Below, one piece after another: positions 28,166 through 34,823 of a DNA stretch of 55,394 nt. Made by a program: the position numbers and the translations under genes. This stretch comes from Cognatiluteimonas weifangensis. Its GTDB lineage: Bacteria; Pseudomonadota; Gammaproteobacteria; Xanthomonadales; Xanthomonadaceae. Under the pieces are notes generated by a model. The model saw only the letters and a list, made by a program, of their open reading frames with translations. It made no database searches and was not told where the DNA came from. How positions within the stretch are numbered: the stretch's first letter is position 1; each line of letters opens with the position of its first letter. The stretch spans positions 1 to 55,394 of the forward strand of contig NZ_QVPD01000015.1 of the NCBI RefSeq assembly GCF_003416885.1. The letters run 5' to 3'.

Positions 28166-28756
28166 AACAAGATCACCTATCCCACCGGCGACAGCACCGT
28201 CTGGAATGCGACCAACATCACTTACGTGCCGGTGGCGACGGCCGAGTACGGCATCGCAGCAGAGCATTGGCGGCAGACTGTCAGCACCGGCAACGGCCGC
28301 AAGGTCACCTACTACGATGCACTGTGGCGCCCGCTGCTGGTCCGCGAATACGACGCCGGCAATGTCGCGGCCACCGACCGCTACACGGCCTACAGCCATG
28401 ACGCGCTGAACCGGCAGATTCACGCGGCGTATCCGGTGGCCGTGGCGCCCACCAGCAACGCCGGCAGCTGGACCCTGCCCGGCGTGCACACAGCCTATGA
28501 CGCCCTGGGCCGGGTGACATCGGTGACCCAGGACTCCGAGCTGGGCCCGCTGGTGACGACCACGCAATACCTGAGCGGATTCCAGACCCGGGTGACCAAC
28601 CCGCGCGGCCACGCCACCACCACCCAATTTGTGGCCTACGACCAACCCGCGTACGACCAGCCCACGCGGATCGACGCACCGGAGAGCACGACCACGCTGA
28701 TCGCGCGCGATCCGTTCGGCAAACCGATGTCCATCACACGCGGAGCGACGCCATGA
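28166..28756 (+). pseudogene. Truncated YD-repeat (Rhs) gene fragment
   Basis: The frame codes for YD-type repeats: NKITYPTGDSTVWNA, KVTYYDALWRPLLVREYDAG, TAYDALGRVTSV and ARDPFGKPMSITRGATP, then a TGA. The 5' part of the gene is missing. The similarity starts abruptly at about 28166 and the frame continues leftward into unrelated sequence; the first usable start is a GTG at 28226. The stop overlaps the ATG of the next Rhs gene (ATGA at 28753-28756). In ordinary Rhs proteins the stretch 'FGKP...ITR' is followed directly by a 'YVYD...LCK..EPETGAT' repeat. That repeat is found about 1 kb downstream, within the next gene. This suggests an ancestral gene split by replacement of the intervening part. 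Confidence 0.7.
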
Positions 28757-31700
28757 GGCGCCGGGCAGGGGAGCATTCGAGCCTACGGTGGTGGGGCGGG
28801 CTGCTGGCTGCGACGTTGTGGCTGCTGACCTTGCCGGCGCTGGCGCAGCAGGCCGAACCAGCCGGCGACGGGGTGACGCCTTCGGCGATCTGCATCGACT
28901 GCGAGCCGGATCCGCCGCCGGCGAATGTAGCGCCGTCCGTCAGCCTGACCGCGCCCACGTCCGGCCAGACGTTCGTGACCGGCAGCACCGTGACGCTCGC
29001 GGCCACGGCCAGCGACAGCGATGGCAGCGTCAATCGGGTGGAGTTCCTGGTCGACGGCGCCGAAGTCGCGCAGGACACCAGCAGTCCCTACAGCGTCGCC
29101 TGGACCGCCACCACCGGCAGCCACACGGTGCAGGCGCGGGCCGTCGACAACCTCGGCGCGACGAAGACGACCACGGCGATCAGCATCAGCGTCAACGCCA
29201 ACCAGCTCCCGGTGGTGACGCTCACCGAGCCCGACGGCGGCGAGCACTACGTGACCGCCAGCAGCGTGGCGTTCACGGCCACGGCCAGCGACGGCGACGG
29301 CAGCATCAACCGGGTGGAGTTCCTGGTCGACGGGGCGGAAATCGCGCAGGACACCAGCAGCCCCTACAGCGTCAGCTGGACCGCCGTGGCCGGCAGCCAC
29401 ACGGTGCAGGCCCGCGCAGTGGATAACCTGGGCACCAGCCGCACGACGACGGCAGTCACGGTCGCGGTGGCGGCCAATACCGCGCCCAGCGTGGCGCTGA
29501 CGGCGCCGGTCAACGGGCAGACCTTGCTGCCCGGCAGCGCGGTCGCGCTCACGGCCACGGCCAGCGACCTGGAAGGCAGCGTCAACCGGGTGGAGTTCCT
29601 GGTCGACGGGACGGAAATTGCCCAGGACACCAGCAGCCCCTACAGCGTCGTCTGGACCGCCGCGGCCGGCAGCCACAGCATCGCCGCGCGCGCGGTGGAC
29701 AACCTGGGCGCCAGCCGCACGACCACGGCGATCACCGTTACCGGCAGGTTCGCGGGCACGCTGGCCGGCGCCACCCGCGAGTACGTCTACGACCAGTATC
29801 AGCGGCTGTGCAAGGTGATCGAGCCAGAGACCGGCGCCACGCTGATGGGCTACGACGGCGCCGGCAACCTGGCCTGGTCGGCCAGTGGGCTGCCGGCCGC
29901 CACGCCTTGCGACGCGGAAGGCGATACCGCGGCCATCCTGGCGCGCAAGGTGGTGCGCCAGTACGACGCCCGCAACCGGATCGTGACGCTGAGCTTCCCG
30001 GACGGCCAATCCGATACTACTTACGCCTATACGGCGACCGGGCAGCTTGCCAGCGTGACCGCACTCAACGGCGGCACCAATCCCGTTACCACCCAGTACA
30101 GCTACAACCGGCGCGGACTGCTGGTGCGCGAGCAATTGGTGTGGAGCGGCGTGCTGAACTGGCCGGTGGACTATGCCTACAACGGCAACGGCCACCTGTC
30201 CGCGCAGACCTGGCACGGACTCGGCGTCGCCTACGCCCCCAACGCCCTGGGCCAGCCAACCCAGGCCGGCAGTTACGCCACCGGTGTGAGCTACTACCCC
30301 AACGGTGCCTTGAAGCAGTTCACCTACGGCAACGGCATCGTCCACACGCTGACCCAGAACGCCCGCGGCCTGCCCGAGCGCAGCACCGACGCCTACGGGA
30401 CCACCAAATTCCTGGACGACGCCTACGACTACGACGGCAACGGCAACGTCGCGGCCGTCAGCGACGGCGCCAGCGGCCGCAACCAGCGTGGCAATCGCGA
30501 CATGAGCTATGACGGGCTGGACCGGCTGACGACGGTGGTCTCGCCGATGTACGGGGCGACCGGCGCGGCCTACGGCTACGACAGCCTGGACAATCTGACC
30601 CGGGTGGTTCTGTCGGACCGCAACCACTACTACTGCTACGACGGCAGCAACCGACTGACCAACGTCAAAACTGGCGGCTGCAGCAGCGGTGCCACGGTGA
30701 TCGGCCTGGGTTACGACGTGCAGGGCAATCTGGCCAACAAGAACGGCACGCTCTACACGTTCGACCTGGGCAACCGGCTGCGCACCGTGGGACCCAGTCC
30801 GGCCAGCAGCTATGTCTACGATGGCCAAGGGCGGCGGGTGCGGGATACCGTGGCCGGCAGCAGCAAGTACAGCCAGTACACCCTGTCCGGGCAACTCGCG
30901 ATGACCGGCGACGAACGCGCCGGGACTGTGGACGAGTATGTTTATCTTGCCGGCAGCCTGTTGGCGATCCGGGAGCGCGACACGGCGACCAACACCTATA
31001 CGGTCCGCTACCAGCACACCGACGCGCTGGGCAGCCCGGTGGTGGTGACCAACGGTTCGCGCGTGGCGCTGGAGCCGACGCGCGAGTACGAGCCCTACGG
31101 CCGGCAGCTGACGCCGACGCCCAAGGATGGGCCGGGGTACACGGGGCACGTGTACGATGTGGCGACGGGGCTGAATTACATGCAGCAGCGCTATTACGAC
31201 CCGGACATTGGAAGAACGCTCTCGGTCGATCCGGTGACGGCCTACGAAGGCGACATGAGGCACTTCAACCGTTACGCCTACGCCTACAACAACCCTTACA
31301 AGTTCACCGATCCAGATGGACGGTGTCCTGTCTGTCCGTATGCAGGGAAAGCACTTGTCGGTGGGGCCACTGAAGCACTAATGCAGCATTACGGCGATAA
31401 CAAAGATTGGGGTGACCTGGACTGGACCGATATTGGCATCGCGGCAGCCGGTAGTGCCGCCTTCCCGGGTCTTGGAGAAGGCGGTAAAACCGTATTGAAG
31501 AATGGTCCTAAGCTGCTTCGAAATGCCCGCGCAATTCAAGTGTTAGCTGGTAAGGCTGCAAATACCGTGAATAGGGCAAAGAAATTATCAGCCGCAATCA
31601 CTAGAAATGTGAAACAGGCAACCAAGGCTGTTGGAGATACGGTGGAGACAGCTGGCAAGGTTGTTATTGCGCACGTTCTTGTCGATCTTGCAAAGATGGT

Positions 31701-31779
31701 TAACGACCCGCCACCACCACCACCACCACCGCCGCCGCCGCCACCCCTGCCGCCTGAGCAGCGGACACCTGCAAAATAG
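28753..31779 (+). CDS. Rhs protein with signal peptide, three Ig-like domains and a variable C-terminal tip
   Basis: A 1008-residue secreted polymorphic-toxin-type protein. Residues about 1-31 form a signal peptide (WWGGLLAATLWLLTLPALAQ). Three nearly identical Big_7-like Ig domains follow at about 60-149, 152-241 and 244-333. YD repeats run from TREYVYDQYQRLCK (near 340) to the conserved Rhs core: HTDALGSPVVVTN, YEPYGRQL, GLNYMQQRYYDPDIG and NPYKFTDPDGR (ending near 857). The last 152 residues are the variable tip: CPVCPYAGKALVGG, amphipathic Lys/Ala helices, and a run of 13 prolines before LPPEQRTPAK. I recognise no known toxin fold. The tip DNA is AT-richer than the core. The start overlaps the stop of the upstream fragment. 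A small membrane protein follows 26 bp later, in the immunity position. Confidence 0.88.
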   Translation: MRRRAGEHSSLRWWGGLLAATLWLLTLPALAQQAEPAGDGVTPSAICIDCEPDPPPANVAPSVSLTAPTSGQTFVTGSTVTLAATASDSDGSVNRVEFLVDGAEVAQDTSSPYSVAWTATTGSHTVQARAVDNLGATKTTTAISISVNANQLPVVTLTEPDGGEHYVTASSVAFTATASDGDGSINRVEFLVDGAEIAQDTSSPYSVSWTAVAGSHTVQARAVDNLGTSRTTTAVTVAVAANTAPSVALTAPVNGQTLLPGSAVALTATASDLEGSVNRVEFLVDGTEIAQDTSSPYSVVWTAAAGSHSIAARAVDNLGASRTTTAITVTGRFAGTLAGATREYVYDQYQRLCKVIEPETGATLMGYDGAGNLAWSASGLPAATPCDAEGDTAAILARKVVRQYDARNRIVTLSFPDGQSDTTYAYTATGQLASVTALNGGTNPVTTQYSYNRRGLLVREQLVWSGVLNWPVDYAYNGNGHLSAQTWHGLGVAYAPNALGQPTQAGSYATGVSYYPNGALKQFTYGNGIVHTLTQNARGLPERSTDAYGTTKFLDDAYDYDGNGNVAAVSDGASGRNQRGNRDMSYDGLDRLTTVVSPMYGATGAAYGYDSLDNLTRVVLSDRNHYYCYDGSNRLTNVKTGGCSSGATVIGLGYDVQGNLANKNGTLYTFDLGNRLRTVGPSPASSYVYDGQGRRVRDTVAGSSKYSQYTLSGQLAMTGDERAGTVDEYVYLAGSLLAIRERDTATNTYTVRYQHTDALGSPVVVTNGSRVALEPTREYEPYGRQLTPTPKDGPGYTGHVYDVATGLNYMQQRYYDPDIGRTLSVDPVTAYEGDMRHFNRYAYAYNNPYKFTDPDGRCPVCPYAGKALVGGATEALMQHYGDNKDWGDLDWTDIGIAAAGSAAFPGLGEGGKTVLKNGPKLLRNARAIQVLAGKAANTVNRAKKLSAAITRNVKQATKAVGDTVETAGKVVIAHVLVDLAKMVNDPPPPPPPPPPPPPLPPEQRTPAK
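28930..29755 (+). repeat. Three tandem 276-bp repeats encoding Ig-like domains
   Basis: The segment AACCGGGTGGAGTTCCTGG or a close variant recurs with exact 276-bp spacing (starts at about 29031, 29307 and 29583). Each unit codes for 92 residues of one Ig-like domain. Close DNA identity means the copy number could change by slipped or unequal recombination. Confidence 0.85.
30376..31202 (+). repeat. Rhs-core direct repeat, copy A
   Basis: This stretch is almost identical, base for base, to 32261-33087, with a constant offset of 1885 bp and only about four to five differences seen. It ends at the sequence coding YYDP, where the two genes switch to different tips. It is long enough to serve as a target for homologous recombination. 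Confidence 0.93.
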
Positions 31780-31805
31780 AACCAGCCTCAATCAAGGTGG
31801 TATTC

Positions 31806-32018
31806 GTGAAGAAGATACTGTCGTTAGCTGTCCAAATTTTGGGGCTAAGTTTCATGCTCTACTTCTCTCACGCATTGGTAAATGCGGTGGGCCTGATTTG
31901 CACATTCATATTGGTAATCTTTTTTTTCATCGGTATTCGAGCTGCAGCCTTGTACATCCTTAGATTTGGCATGGTTGATGAGGCGAACAAAGGGGACGGA
32001 GGCAGTCCGACCCTATAA
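31806..32018 (+). CDS. Small two-helix membrane protein, candidate immunity to the upstream Rhs tip
   Basis: A 70-residue hydrophobic protein (VKKILSLAVQILGLSFML, then VGLICTFILVIFFFIGIRAA). It has two predicted membrane helices joined by a short loop. The ribosome-binding site AAGGTGG at 31794-31800, five bases before a GTG at 31806, decides the start; an upstream GTG at 31797 overlaps that site. The gene lies 26 bp after the Rhs stop, is AT-rich like the tip, and ends in a strong terminator, all typical of an immunity gene. If so, the toxin probably acts at or through the inner membrane. The last residues (ANKGDGGSPTL) are coded by a GGGGACGGAGG repeat element. I know no named homologue. 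Confidence 0.6.
   Translation: MKKILSLAVQILGLSFMLYFSHALVNAVGLICTFILVIFFFIGIRAAALYILRFGMVDEANKGDGGSPTL
31983..32002 (+). repeat. GGGGACGGAGG-type repeat, copy 1
   Basis: GCGAACAAAGGGGACGGAGG sits at the end of the small membrane-protein gene. Copies follow at 32109-32127 and in shorter form at about 32135-32158, with a looser one near 34366. Such boxes are, from memory, common around REP-associated tyrosine transposase sites in this bacterial family. Confidence 0.6.
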
Positions 32019-32020
32019 GC

Positions 32021-32050
32021 ACAAGGCCCGCATACGCGGGCCTTGTCGTT
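32021..32050 (+). terminator. Intrinsic terminator of the first Rhs-immunity unit
   Basis: ACAAGGCCCGC and GCGGGCCTTGT form a perfect 11-bp stem around an ATAC loop, three bases after the stop codon. CGTTTCTGC follows. This closes the first toxin-immunity transcript. Confidence 0.8.
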
Positions 32051-32108
32051 TCTGCAGGTTGTGATGCGCGTTATCGCGCAGCTTGTGCAAGCAGCCGGAA
32101 TCAAAGGC

Positions 32109-32158
32109 GCGAACAAGGGGACGGAGGTAATTGGTCAAAAACGGGACGGAGGAAATTA
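32109..32158 (+). repeat. GGGGACGGAGG-type repeats, copies 2 and 3
   Basis: GCGAACAAGGGGACGGAGG (32109-32127) is followed by a related ACGGGACGGAGGAAATTA box. They fill the gap between the terminator and the hairpin element. I see no gene in 32051-32250. Confidence 0.6.
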
Positions 32159-32194
32159 ATCCGCGCCCATGAAGTACAAGGCCCGCACCGTGGA

Positions 32195-32258
32195 AAAACA
32201 GGGGTCAGAGTGGTATTTCTCATTCGCTGTTGAGAAACCCTACCCTGACTCCTGTTTT
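32195..32258. mobile_element. Imperfect palindrome at the duplication junction (REPIN- or MITE-like)
   Basis: Two 28-base arms (32195-32222 and 32231-32258) pair with about five mismatches around an 8-base loop. They begin AAAACAGGGGTCAGAGTGG and end CCTGACTCCTGTTTT in the other arm. The CAGGGGTCAGAGTG half recurs at about 34327-34340. The right arm ends two bases before the second Rhs-core copy begins, so this element marks the edge of the duplication. No target-site duplication could be defined. Confidence 0.6.
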
Positions 32259-32260
32259 GC

Positions 32261-33087
32261 GAGCGCAGTACCGACGCCTACGGCACCACCAAATTCCTGG
32301 ACGACGCCTACGACTACGACGGCAACGGCAACGTCGCGGCCGTCAGCGACGGCGCCAGCGGCCGCAACCAGCGTGGCAATCGCGACATGAGCTATGACGG
32401 GCTGGACCGGCTGACGACGGTGGTCTCGCCGATGTACGGGGCGACCGGCGCGGCCTACGGCTACGACAGCCTGGACAATCTGACCCGGGTGGTTCTGTCG
32501 GACCGCAACCACTACTACTGCTACGACGGCAGCAACCGACTGACCAACGTCAAAACTGGCGGCTGCAGCAGCGGTGCCACGGTGATCGGCCTGGGTTACG
32601 ACGTGCAGGGCAATCTGGCCAACAAGAACGGCACGCTCTACACGTTCGACCTGGGCAACCGGCTGCGCACCGTGGGACCCAGTCCGGCCAGCAGCTATGT
32701 CTACGATGGCCAAGGGCGGCGGGTGCGGGATACCGTGGCCGTCAGCAGCAAGTACAGCCAGTACACCCTGTCCGGGCAACTCGCGATGACCGGCGACGAA
32801 CGCGCCGGGACTGTGGACGAGTATGTTTATCTTGCCGGCAGCCTGTTGGCGATCCGGGAGCGCGACACGGCGACCAACACCTATACGGTCCGCTACCAGC
32901 ACACCGACGCGCTGGGCAGCCCGGTGGTGGTGACCAACGGTTCGCGCGTGGCGCTGGAGCCGACGCGCGAGTACGAGCCCTACGGCCGGCAGCTGACGCC
33001 GACGCCCAAGGATGGGCCGGGGTACACGGGGCACGTGTACGATGTGGCGACGGGGCTGAATTACATGCAGCAGCGGTATTACGACCC
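32261..33087 (+). repeat. Rhs-core direct repeat, copy B
   Basis: Near-perfect duplicate of 30376-31202. One coding difference is a Gly-to-Val change (AGSS to AVSS). After its end the reading frame passes into a different tip. Confidence 0.93.
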
Positions 33088-33721
33088 GCTGATCGGGAAG
33101 TTCCTGAGCACCGATGCAGTCAGCGTTGATTCGGTCACGGGTAGAAATTTTTGTCGCTATTGTTACGCGACCAACAATCCTTACAGATTTATCGATCCTG
33201 ATGGTCGGCAATCAGCCCCGTTTCCTGTGTGGCCTGTTCCTGGCCACTACCAGTTGAACCACGCAGACAAGCCTCGCGAAGGTGAGGGTGCGTTTGGCAC
33301 TCCAAGAAACACCGCAAGCGGACCATCTACCCACACCGGAATTGACATACAGGCCCCAGTGGGATCAGCCGTAGTTGCCGCAGATGGTGGAACCGTCGTA
33401 AACCAACAACCGAATCCCAGCAAGACATACGGGAACCAGGTTGTGATTAACCACGGTGATGGCGTTTACACGCAATCGGCGCATCTCAACAGTGTCTCGG
33501 TCAAGCCTGGGGACACGGTGACAGCTGGGCAAGAAATTGGAACTATAGGGACTACCGGAAATACACCTAAGCAAGGCGATTCGCATTTGCATTTCGAGGT
33601 GCGGATAGACGGTCCTGCGCCTAGGGTTGCGGGTGGCACCGTCGTTGATCCCATGAAGTATTTGCCGCCGCCGCCACCACCGGAGACATCCAGGCCTCCG
33701 TCGCCCCCGCCAATTCAATAG
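32387..33721 (+). CDS. 5'-truncated (orphan) Rhs gene with an M23 peptidase toxin tip
   Basis: The frame is open from 32249. The first ATG (32387) lies inside copied core sequence and gives 444 residues, without signal peptide or most YD repeats. After the shared Rhs core, NNPYRFIDPDGR marks the start of the tip (residue 274 on). The tip is a LytM/M23 endopeptidase: THTGIDIQAPVGSAV supplies His and Asp zinc ligands, YTQSAHLNSVSVKPGDTV the middle motif, and HLHFEVRIDG the last His. All catalytic residues appear present. It ends in a proline-rich tail (LPPPPPPE). Such a domain would cut peptidoglycan peptides in a rival's periplasm. It has no evident promoter and may be silent until recombined onto the full-length gene. 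An exported small protein follows 24 bp later. Confidence 0.8.
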   Translation: MSYDGLDRLTTVVSPMYGATGAAYGYDSLDNLTRVVLSDRNHYYCYDGSNRLTNVKTGGCSSGATVIGLGYDVQGNLANKNGTLYTFDLGNRLRTVGPSPASSYVYDGQGRRVRDTVAVSSKYSQYTLSGQLAMTGDERAGTVDEYVYLAGSLLAIRERDTATNTYTVRYQHTDALGSPVVVTNGSRVALEPTREYEPYGRQLTPTPKDGPGYTGHVYDVATGLNYMQQRYYDPLIGKFLSTDAVSVDSVTGRNFCRYCYATNNPYRFIDPDGRQSAPFPVWPVPGHYQLNHADKPREGEGAFGTPRNTASGPSTHTGIDIQAPVGSAVVAADGGTVVNQQPNPSKTYGNQVVINHGDGVYTQSAHLNSVSVKPGDTVTAGQEIGTIGTTGNTPKQGDSHLHFEVRIDGPAPRVAGGTVVDPMKYLPPPPPPETSRPPSPPPIQ

Positions 33722-33745
33722 GCTTAAATAATGAGGTGGATAGTG

Positions 33746-34246
33746 ATGAGGATTTCTTTGATCATCGCCAGCGCGCTTTTCTTGTTGGGTACAGCGTGTG
33801 CGCCTGCCTGGAATGCCAGGGCGGGCACTGCGGATTTTGGGAGACTTCCTATTGGCGCTAAACCTACTGATCTAAATATTTTCGTTACTTCTGACTGCGA
33901 ACAATCGGTGCATGGATTTGATGATTGTTCTGCTAAAGATGCGGAGGGCAGAGAATATGCCTTCTTTAATGGCGTCTTATCGAAAGTATCTGCAAAAAAG
34001 GCTGAAGCAACCGATCATCTGGCGCTGCCTGCCAATTTGATGTTTGGAGAAAATATTAATTTAAGCGCTCAAAAAGTTTCTCGTGCTTTCGGAGTGAACT
34101 TGGACCGGGCGCCTTCGCCAGAAGGCCTCACGGCGTACAGCTCAGATTTTGTGTTGCGTTCGTCGGCAGGGGTAATGTATTCAATAGAGCTGTCTGCTGA
34201 TAAGCAGGAAAATTTAGTCGAAATTGTTGGGCGGACTGATTTTTAA
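33746..34246 (+). CDS. Exported small protein, candidate periplasmic immunity to the M23 tip
   Basis: A 166-residue protein with an N-terminal signal sequence (MRISLIIASALFLLGTACAP). Either lipoprotein cleavage before Cys or ordinary cleavage after ARA is possible. The mature part is mixed alpha/beta with two cysteines (SDCEQS, DDCSAK) and no recognised domain. The ribosome-binding site GAGGTGG, six bases upstream, favours the ATG at 33746 over one at 33731. It begins 24 bp after the M23-tipped Rhs gene and shares its low GC. A periplasmic location is just what immunity to a peptidoglycan hydrolase would need. The role is inferred from position and export signal only. No terminator-like hairpin is clear downstream. 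Confidence 0.6.
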   Translation: MRISLIIASALFLLGTACAPAWNARAGTADFGRLPIGAKPTDLNIFVTSDCEQSVHGFDDCSAKDAEGREYAFFNGVLSKVSAKKAEATDHLALPANLMFGENINLSAQKVSRAFGVNLDRAPSPEGLTAYSSDFVLRSSAGVMYSIELSADKQENLVEIVGRTDF

Positions 34247-34321
34247 GCGATGCAAAGAGATGTCGCTAAGACTGGCGGTTTACTTTTCTTGCTTTCCGTA
34301 TGAGGCGATAGGTTGCCTGTT

Positions 34322-34345
34322 TGAAAACAGGGGTCAGAGTGAACT
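34322..34345 (+). repeat. Half-copy of the hairpin element
   Basis: GAAAACAGGGGTCAGAGTG repeats one arm of the element at 32195-32258, but the partner arm is absent. The following AAAGGGGGCGGAGTGG resembles the GGGGACGGAGG boxes. Together they mark the right edge of the Rhs island. The remaining bases 34247-34401 hold no gene that I can see. Confidence 0.55.
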
Positions 34346-34401
34346 ACCCGCATTCCACAGACGAGATTAAAGGGGGCGGAGTGGACTGCCCCTGCTTTTT
34401 C

Positions 34402-34722
34402 CTAGCGCGGCTTGGCCGGCAGCGGGAACGGGGTGACGACCTTTTCGCCGGTGGCCGGGTCGCGGATCGCGGGCTGGCCTTTCTTCGCGACTTCCTCGAT
34501 CCGGATCACGCTCTGCATCGGCAGGTGCAGCACGCGGGTGTCGCCGAACTCGTCGCGCAGGCGTTCCTCGGTGGGGTCGACCAGCACGCCGTCGCGCAGG
34601 TCGAACACCAGCTCGCCGACTTCGGTGAAGCCCCACAGCGCGCTGCTGGCGACGTGGCGCGCGTACAGCTCGTAGACGCGGCCGTGGTTGTGGAAGGTGA
34701 TCTTGTACAGCGGCTTGGCCAT
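34402..34722 (-). CDS. DUF1820 family protein
   Basis: A 106-residue cytosolic protein, full length for DUF1820. It begins MAKPLYKITFHNHGRVYELY and contains GFTEVGELVFDLRDGVLVDP and TRVLHLPMQSVIRIEEVAKKG. The predicted fold is a compact beta-rich domain. The function is unknown to me, though the family is widespread in gammaproteobacteria. The start is the ATG at the end of a GC-rich gap; longer in-frame extensions are not family-like. It is the first chromosomal-type gene to the right of the Rhs island and shows normal high GC again. The rhomboid gene on the same strand ends 101 bp upstream. Confidence 0.85.
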   Translation of the reverse strand: MAKPLYKITFHNHGRVYELYARHVASSALWGFTEVGELVFDLRDGVLVDPTEERLRDEFGDTRVLHLPMQSVIRIEEVAKKGQPAIRDPATGEKVVTPFPLPAKPR

Positions 34723-34823
34723 GGCGCGGATTCTAGCGGGGATGCGTGGGGGCAGCGGCAACGGCGATGCTGCATCCCTTCCGTCTTCCGCCGCGGGCGG
34801 GGCATGGCGGGGACGCGGGCCCC

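Noticed and set aside
28113..28166. Tail of an IS3-type transposase on the minus strand (GYLSPVGSLDTEALAN, stop)
   Set aside because: GYLSPV resembles IS3 OrfB C-termini, but only about 17 codons match and no inverted repeat end is visible. It may mark the break point of the truncated Rhs gene but is too short to call.
28930..29755. CRISPR-like array
   Set aside because: The repeats are 276 bp, coding and contiguous, with no unique spacers.
28783..31263. Long antisense open frame of over 800 codons opposite the Rhs gene
   Set aside because: It mirrors the codon pattern of the GC-rich Rhs gene and has no domain, signal or ribosome-binding site. The sense frame has clear YD repeats.
28166..34246. 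Type VI secretion or prophage module
   Set aside because: No vgrG, PAAR, EagR chaperone, tail, integrase or terminase gene is present. The Rhs protein has a Sec-type signal instead.
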